From contig JAQXDZ010000059.1 of the NCBI GenBank assembly GCA_029251085.1, positions 1-64,000 of the forward strand: a stretch of 64,000 nt of DNA, in the 5' to 3' direction. Source of the DNA: Mariniblastus sp. (GTDB lineage: Bacteria; Planctomycetota; Planctomycetia; Pirellulales; Pirellulaceae). Shown piece by piece: positions 60,317-64,000 of the stretch. The position numbers were made by a program, and so were the translations under genes. Within the stretch, counting starts at the first letter, position 1, and the number at the start of each line of letters is the position of its first letter. The notes beneath the pieces are model-generated. The model did no database searches. It was not told the origin of the DNA and worked only from the letters and a program-made list of their open reading frames with translations.

Positions 60317-61726
60317 TTACTTGAAATAGGTTGTTTCTGTGATTTTAGCTCCTGCTGGGATCTTGTCTTTTAATGACTCGACATCTGCAGCGAAAGTGGG
60401 GCTAATTTCGACCGTTATCCCGGGAGCCAAGTCGGCGCCAGCTGCCTGAAGCCAACGATGATGGAGGTCTGAGATGGCATCTTTGACATGCTGTGGTGTC
60501 TCGGAATCAGCCGGGGCAGCATTTTTTACTGCACAGAACCCATCTTCCGATTTGACTTCGCAGACGATGGCATTTTCAGCCAGGGGAAGGAGGTCAAAGA
60601 TAAATCGCTCAAACTTAATCGCATTGGGTTCATTGGGTTCAACTTGCTCCCCGGATGCATCGAGAAAGGGGACTTTTTTATTAGCAAGATGAAACGGTAA
60701 AGAATCCGCTTGAGATAAAGAGCGGTCGAGGAATTCCAGTTTGAAAAGGTGGACAGCAATGCTTCCGGCCCAAAGTTTGAGCGCTCCGTCGGAGTTCGTT
60801 TGCTTGGCGTATTTTTCTGGGAGGTCACTGTATTCGATGATTTGAACTTTACCGTCGATCGACACCACATTTCCAACTTTTTGAGACCAATCTGTTTTTC
60901 TTACGACTTGGGAAGTCATTTCTGATTTGGAATTTAGATGATAGCCAACGAGCGCTGGATCGCATGTCTGAATAAGGGGGTTATCAACTTGTCCATAAAA
61001 AAGATGTTCAATGCCTCTAGTTTTTGCATCTTGGAGGCATCCGCTGCGGGCAAGTGCCTCGAGAGTGCCGCCATGCCCGTCGGGGCTGACAAAAACGCTC
61101 GACTTTGTTTCAAGGAGTAATTTCCCGTCTTTGTCGACCGCCGGCATTACTCCCTGGCAGAATATTTTTACGTCAGCAGGGTCCATTCCAAAGAATTGAT
61201 TGTCTGTCAAAAATTGCGTGGTCTCATCATGAGTCGGTGGGCTAGTCATGACATAGAGAGGAATTCGAACTCCGAATTGATGAGATCGCCCGAGAACCTG
61301 TTCGAAGTGCATTTGGTAAAGAGTTCGGTTACTGACCGGCCCAATTGGAAACATTCCTTTGGGGTGGTCAAATCCGAGCCGCGTCCCCTGCCCTCCGGCA
61401 ACGAGAATCATGCCAACTTTACCCGCTGCCAGCGCTTCGGTTCCAGTTGCTCTGGCTTGTTGATAGAGCGAATCTTCTGGTGCTTGTTGAGCGAGTGTAA
61501 TCGCTGGTGGAACCTCCGCCTCGCGGGCAATTTTTTCCCAGGGCGATTGAGCTGAAGCGAGCTCGGTTAGGCTTTTGATAAGTTGAAAATCAAAAGTTTC
61601 CAGTTGGTTAGTTAGCTGGTCTCTTTGGGCGGGAGTCAGTTCACTCCAAAACTGTAGCACGTGTGACTGATTAAATTCTTGCAGCCGATGAATGAGGTCT
61701 TGGTTTTCAATGTTTTCAAATGGCAT
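60317..61726 (-). CDS. UDP-N-acetylglucosamine/UDP-sugar pyrophosphorylase, eukaryotic UAP type
   Basis: 469 residues, UDPGP type 1 family. The signature GMILVAGGQGTRLGFDHPKGMFPIGPVS opens the catalytic domain at about residue 100; VMTSPPTHDETTQF, PDGHGGTLEALARSG, FYGQVDNPLIQTCDP, FLDASGEQVEPNEPNAIKFERF and a C-terminal helical domain follow. This layout is that of eukaryotic UAP1, not of bacterial GlmU. It should couple UTP with GlcNAc-1-P or a similar sugar phosphate to give the UDP-sugar. Next to manC, so it belongs to a sugar-nucleotide pair. Substrate specificity (GlcNAc, GalNAc or glucose) cannot be read here. Confidence 0.88.
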   Translation of the reverse strand: MPFENIENQDLIHRLQEFNQSHVLQFWSELTPAQRDQLTNQLETFDFQLIKSLTELASAQSPWEKIAREAEVPPAITLAQQAPEDSLYQQARATGTEALAAGKVGMILVAGGQGTRLGFDHPKGMFPIGPVSNRTLYQMHFEQVLGRSHQFGVRIPLYVMTSPPTHDETTQFLTDNQFFGMDPADVKIFCQGVMPAVDKDGKLLLETKSSVFVSPDGHGGTLEALARSGCLQDAKTRGIEHLFYGQVDNPLIQTCDPALVGYHLNSKSEMTSQVVRKTDWSQKVGNVVSIDGKVQIIEYSDLPEKYAKQTNSDGALKLWAGSIAVHLFKLEFLDRSLSQADSLPFHLANKKVPFLDASGEQVEPNEPNAIKFERFIFDLLPLAENAIVCEVKSEDGFCAVKNAAPADSETPQHVKDAISDLHHRWLQAAGADLAPGITVEISPTFAADVESLKDKIPAGAKITETTYFK

Positions 61727-61800
61727 GATTCGTTTCGAGCTTAATGACGAATGTCGGAGCGGTTGGAATCAACAACAGATGGGACGCTAGGCGGCTCGTT

Positions 61801-61835
61801 GTGAGATCCCTCACGATAGGCTCAGTATAACTGAG
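61801..61835. promoter_or_regulatory. Two adjacent inverted repeats upstream of the UAP-type gene
   Basis: GTGAG-ATCC-CTCAC (61801-61814) and CTCAGT-ATA-ACTGAG (61821-61835) are both perfect and lie 74 and 94 bp before the minus-strand start at 61726. The second contains TATACT on the minus strand, a fair -10 box, but no -35 sits at good spacing. Protein sites or short hairpins are equally possible. Confidence 0.35.
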
Positions 61836-61880
61836 AGATTTTTCATTGCGATCAAATCGACAGTAAGCTTGTGCAAATGA

Positions 61881-62276
61881 CTACTGTGAATCAGTTATTT
61901 CTGATGCAATCGTTTCAATAATCATATGCTGACTCGAATCGGTGATTTGAGGGAGGATCACTTCCATTCTCAAGCCAAATTTTTGTCGGTCAGTAATGCG
62001 AATGCGAGCTTCTTGCTCTCCAAGCGTATTGGTGTCGACTTGAGGAATCGTCTTGAAAGGTGGTGAAAATGGGACATGTAAAATGTGCCGCTGACTGTTG
62101 GGTTCGAAATCAATCCGAAAGTATCCAACGACAGTTTCTAGGCCTTCTTGATCGCTGCGGGTGACATGCTGGAATAGACCGGGTGTCTCAAGAATCTGCT
62201 GGAGAGCGATCTCGCTATCGATGGAATCATTGTCCCCATCCATCTCGAATAAGTTGTTAATTACTTCGTCGGCCAT
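61881..62276 (-). CDS. Conserved hypothetical protein
   Basis: 131 residues from ATG 62276 (MADEVINNLFEMDGDNDS); a TTG further upstream at 62309 is less likely. It is small and acidic without membrane segments. The centre is beta-rich (VVGYFRIDFEPNSQRHILHVPFSPPF, EARIRITDRQKFGLRMEVILPQI). I do not recognise the family; similar small cytoplasmic proteins occur in planctomycetes. Between metK (with terminator) and the UAP-type gene, same strand. Confidence 0.6.
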   Translation of the reverse strand: MADEVINNLFEMDGDNDSIDSEIALQQILETPGLFQHVTRSDQEGLETVVGYFRIDFEPNSQRHILHVPFSPPFKTIPQVDTNTLGEQEARIRITDRQKFGLRMEVILPQITDSSQHMIIETIASEITDSQ

Positions 62277-62350
62277 GGTTTTCGGTAGTTTAGGTTTGCG
62301 GGAATCCAATCCAGCCTTTGCCCTTTCACCCTCGTCTTTCTAGAAGACAT

Positions 62351-62375
62351 AAAAAAAGGGCAACTTGCGTTGCCC
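62351..62375 (-). terminator. Intrinsic terminator of metK
   Basis: On the minus strand GGGCAAC-GCAA-GTTGCCC forms a 7-bp stem with a tetraloop and is followed by seven T. It lies 75 bp after the metK stop and before the small unknown gene. Confidence 0.88.
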
Positions 62376-62449
62376 TAAGAGTAGATTAATTGGTCTGATC
62401 GACAAATGGCAATGTCGAATCAGGAAACAGTAAAGTGCAAGGAATCGGC

Positions 62450-63610
62450 TTAAGATGCCGACAATGCCGCGAGTTTTTCTGTGATTTTCTCTGCGGCAGC
62501 TGTACTTTCCCAGGTAAAGTCTGGGTCGTTTCGACCGAAGTGACCGCCTTCAGCAGTTTTTCGGAAAATTGGTCGCTGAAGTTGTAGGGATTCAATGATT
62601 CCCTGAGTCGAAAGTTCGAATACATCTCGCACGATTTCACAAATTGTTTCGTTCGAAATTGTCCCCGTTCCTTGAGTATCTACGTTGACGCTGACGGGAT
62701 CTGCGACACCAATCGCGTAGGCGAGTTGAACTTCGCAACGCTTCGCAAGTCCAGCGGCAACAATATTTTTGGCGACATGCCGTGCCATATAGGCGGCGCT
62801 ACGATCGACTTTGGTTGAGTCTTTACCGCTGAATGCACCGCCGCCATGGCGTCCCACGCCACCATAGGTGTCGACAATGATTTTCCGGCCGGTCAGGCCG
62901 CAGTCACCGTGGGGGCCACCGATGACGAACTTACCTGTTGGGTTGATATGGTAGGTCACATCTCCCTTATTAAGTTCAGCTGGTAGCAATGGGTTGACGA
63001 TTTCTTCTTTGATAAACTTTTGAATCTCTTCATTGGTCACGTCGGGGCTGTGTTGAGTTGAAACAACAACCGTGTCGATCCGAATCGGAGTAAAGCCATC
63101 GTACTCGACAGTAACTTGGCTCTTGCTGTCTGGTCGCAACCAACTGACTTCGCCATCGAATCGAGCTTTATTTAGCCGGGCTAGGATTTTGTGAGAGAGT
63201 GCGATTGGAAGTGGCATTAGCTCTTCAGTCTCATCGCAGGCAAATCCGAACATCAGTCCCTGATCGCCGGCACCGTCCCTGTCGACGCCCTGGGCAATGT
63301 CAGGGCTTTGCTGGTCAAGCTTAACCATCACTTCGCAGCTGTCTGCACCAATTCCGATTTCATCGGAAGTGTAGCCAACTTCGCGAATTACATCGCGTAC
63401 AATTTTTTCGACATCAACTTCGGCCTTGGAGGTAATCTCACCGGCAACTACGGCAAGACCAGTGGTGACCATCGTCTCACAGGCCACACGGCTAGTCGGA
63501 TCCTGAGCCAGCATGGCATCGAGAATACTGTCAGAAATTTGATCAGCCAGTTTATCGGGGTGTCCCATACTGACAGATTCACTTGTAAACAGGTACTTTT
63601 CAGAGGCCAC
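62450..63610 (-). CDS. metK: S-adenosylmethionine synthetase
   Basis: 386 residues from GTG 63610, preceded by an AGGAG site six bases upstream. Conserved blocks: [49 protein letters not shown], and [19 protein letters not shown], which hold the ATP and Met sites. It makes SAM from methionine and ATP. It has its own promoter (63703-63731) and terminator (62351-62375), hence a monocistronic unit, between the Kdo transferase gene upstream and a small unknown downstream. No SAM riboswitch is visible in the leader of about 86 bases; an inverted repeat over the -35 offers a protein-based control instead. Confidence 0.97.
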   Translation of the reverse strand: MASEKYLFTSESVSMGHPDKLADQISDSILDAMLAQDPTSRVACETMVTTGLAVVAGEITSKAEVDVEKIVRDVIREVGYTSDEIGIGADSCEVMVKLDQQSPDIAQGVDRDGAGDQGLMFGFACDETEELMPLPIALSHKILARLNKARFDGEVSWLRPDSKSQVTVEYDGFTPIRIDTVVVSTQHSPDVTNEEIQKFIKEEIVNPLLPAELNKGDVTYHINPTGKFVIGGPHGDCGLTGRKIIVDTYGGVGRHGGGAFSGKDSTKVDRSAAYMARHVAKNIVAAGLAKRCEVQLAYAIGVADPVSVNVDTQGTGTISNETICEIVRDVFELSTQGIIESLQLQRPIFRKTAEGGHFGRNDPDFTWESTAAAEKITEKLAALSAS

Positions 63611-63702
63611 TTCGCTCTCCTAGCTTTCAAACAACAATGGGTGATGGCCGGTTGGCCGCGTTTCGAAAAATCAGTTTAAATCTAACTAATCTTGAACGCA
63701 AA

Positions 63703-63731
63703 ATTATAGTCGACGCGGGCAAATTGCTCAA
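63703..63731 (-). promoter_or_regulatory. Promoter of metK
   Basis: On the minus strand TTGAGC (63731-63726) and a perfect TATAAT (63708-63703) are 17 bp apart. Start would be near 63696, giving a leader of about 86 bases to the GTG at 63610. The -35 lies within one arm of an inverted repeat. Confidence 0.75.
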
Positions 63732-63747
63732 CTGAGCTACAGTTGAG
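63727..63747. promoter_or_regulatory. Inverted repeat overlapping the metK -35, candidate operator
   Basis: CTCAACTG and CAGTTGAG are perfect 8-bp arms around AGCTA. The repeat covers most of the metK -35 box and the DNA just upstream. A dimeric repressor or activator would fit. The regulator is not known. Confidence 0.5.
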
Positions 63748-63858
63748 TTAGGAATATTAGGTGTTTTGCTGCCCCAAAATAACGTAAAAATCGTGAGAGA
63801 ATCGTACCTTGAGGGTTAGTGATTTCACGTGTGCGGCGGGTTTCCGAAGGCCAAAGCT

Positions 63859-64000
63859 TCAAGCAGCTTGATTGGGTTTCTGCGGAGAGGAATTCGCTGA
63901 AGGGGAAACATGTTGTTTTAGCACCGCGCAAAGCAGTGTTGAAGTACGCTGAGAGGCACCTTGGTGTTGTATTACCGTGTTTTTAGCTCGTTGGCCGAGA
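63859..64000 (-). CDS. waaA: C-terminus of a Kdo transferase (WaaA/KdtA-like), 5' truncated
   Basis: The last 46 residues of a minus-strand gene that continues beyond the right edge. LGQRAKNTVIQHQGASQRT matches the C-terminal pattern of 3-deoxy-D-manno-octulosonate transferases (LGxRAxxxVxxxQGATxRT), followed by a Ser/Pro/Gln-rich tail. The enzyme adds Kdo to lipid A, so the organism would make lipopolysaccharide. Only the tail is visible, so the call rests on one motif. metK lies downstream on the same strand with its own promoter. Confidence 0.65.
   Translation of the reverse strand, partial: LGQRAKNTVIQHQGASQRTSTLLCAVLKQHVSPSANSSPQKPNQAA

Noticed and set aside
63716..63747. tRNA-like D-arm on the minus strand (TAGCTCAGTTGAGC)
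   Set aside because: The loop is too short and no anticodon arm, T-arm or acceptor stem can be built around it. It is better read as part of the inverted repeat at the metK promoter.
63824..63978. GTG-started plus-strand frame near the right end
   Set aside because: It lies opposite a minus-strand frame with a recognisable Kdo-transferase C-terminal motif, which is the better explanation.
1..64000. CRISPR arrays, insertion sequences, prophage or integrase genes, attachment sites, rRNA operons
   Set aside because: No evenly spaced repeats, transposase, recombinase or structural phage motifs, and no rRNA signatures, were found on reading through both strands.

Overview
The window looks like a chromosomal segment of a planctomycete, most likely of the Pirellulales type. 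The case rests on gene content rather than a marker gene: a Planctomycete-type cytochrome c (two CxxCH domains fused to a protease-like tail), a metallophosphatase fused to a tetraheme cytochrome, membrane-anchored PknB-like kinases, a fused AroD-AroE, a CotH-type protein, an M50 peptidase/HlyD fusion, a eukaryote-like UAP-type pyrophosphorylase and the C-terminus of a Kdo transferase (Gram-negative outer envelope). Many genes lack a clear Shine-Dalgarno site and several need GTG starts. I see no insertion sequence, phage gene, CRISPR array, rRNA or convincing tRNA, and base composition looks even, so this reads as core chromosome.

Layout. 1-4.3 kb: 5' part of an HlyD-like adaptor (minus), then an NtrC-type regulator and an endonuclease-type MutL. 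4.4-6.5 kb: shikimate genes (AroD-AroE fusion, AroK). 6.7-9.3 kb: prepilin peptidase and an OmpA-like lipoprotein. 9.6-15.9 kb: imuA-imuB-dnaE2 mutagenesis cassette behind an 18-bp perfect palindrome that looks like a LexA operator. 16-17.6 kb: YdcF/ElyC-like protein and MiaE. 17.7-19.9 kb: methionine salvage mtnB-mtnD-(terminator)-mtnC. 20-24 kb: secreted unknown, zinc-ribbon protein, hairpin-rich gap, CotH protein. 24-30.2 kb: RNase R, YhaM-like exonuclease, archaeal-type ProS, DUF4416. 30.4-35.3 kb: tetraheme metallophosphatase, Tat-exported TIM-barrel protein, Ser/Thr kinase.

35.4-41.9 kb (minus) is the most unusual part: a short SecA-like ATPase, a GAF-GAF-TM-HlyD protein and a PqqD-like/M50 peptidase/HlyD protein. 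Together they look like a dedicated, poorly described export or envelope-processing machine. 42.3-44.4 kb: two unknowns and a 7Fe ferredoxin with a clear promoter, operator-like repeat and terminator. 44.5-48.8 kb: kinase plus the cytochrome/pseudo-protease fusion, and a DUF2064 protein. 48.8-53.2 kb: ThiO-like oxidase, GT-C glycosyltransferase, CpsD-like ATPase. 53.4-57.5 kb: MetH and a small membrane protein. 57.6-64 kb (minus): RuvX, lipase, ManC, UAP-like pyrophosphorylase, a small unknown, MetK with a strong promoter whose -35 lies inside an inverted repeat, and the tail of WaaA.

Themes: methionine/SAM metabolism occurs at three separate places (mtnBDC, metH, metK). Sugar-nucleotide and envelope genes cluster at the right end. 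DNA repair is represented by mutL, imuABC and ruvX. All calls come from reading translations and motifs by eye; no database search was run.
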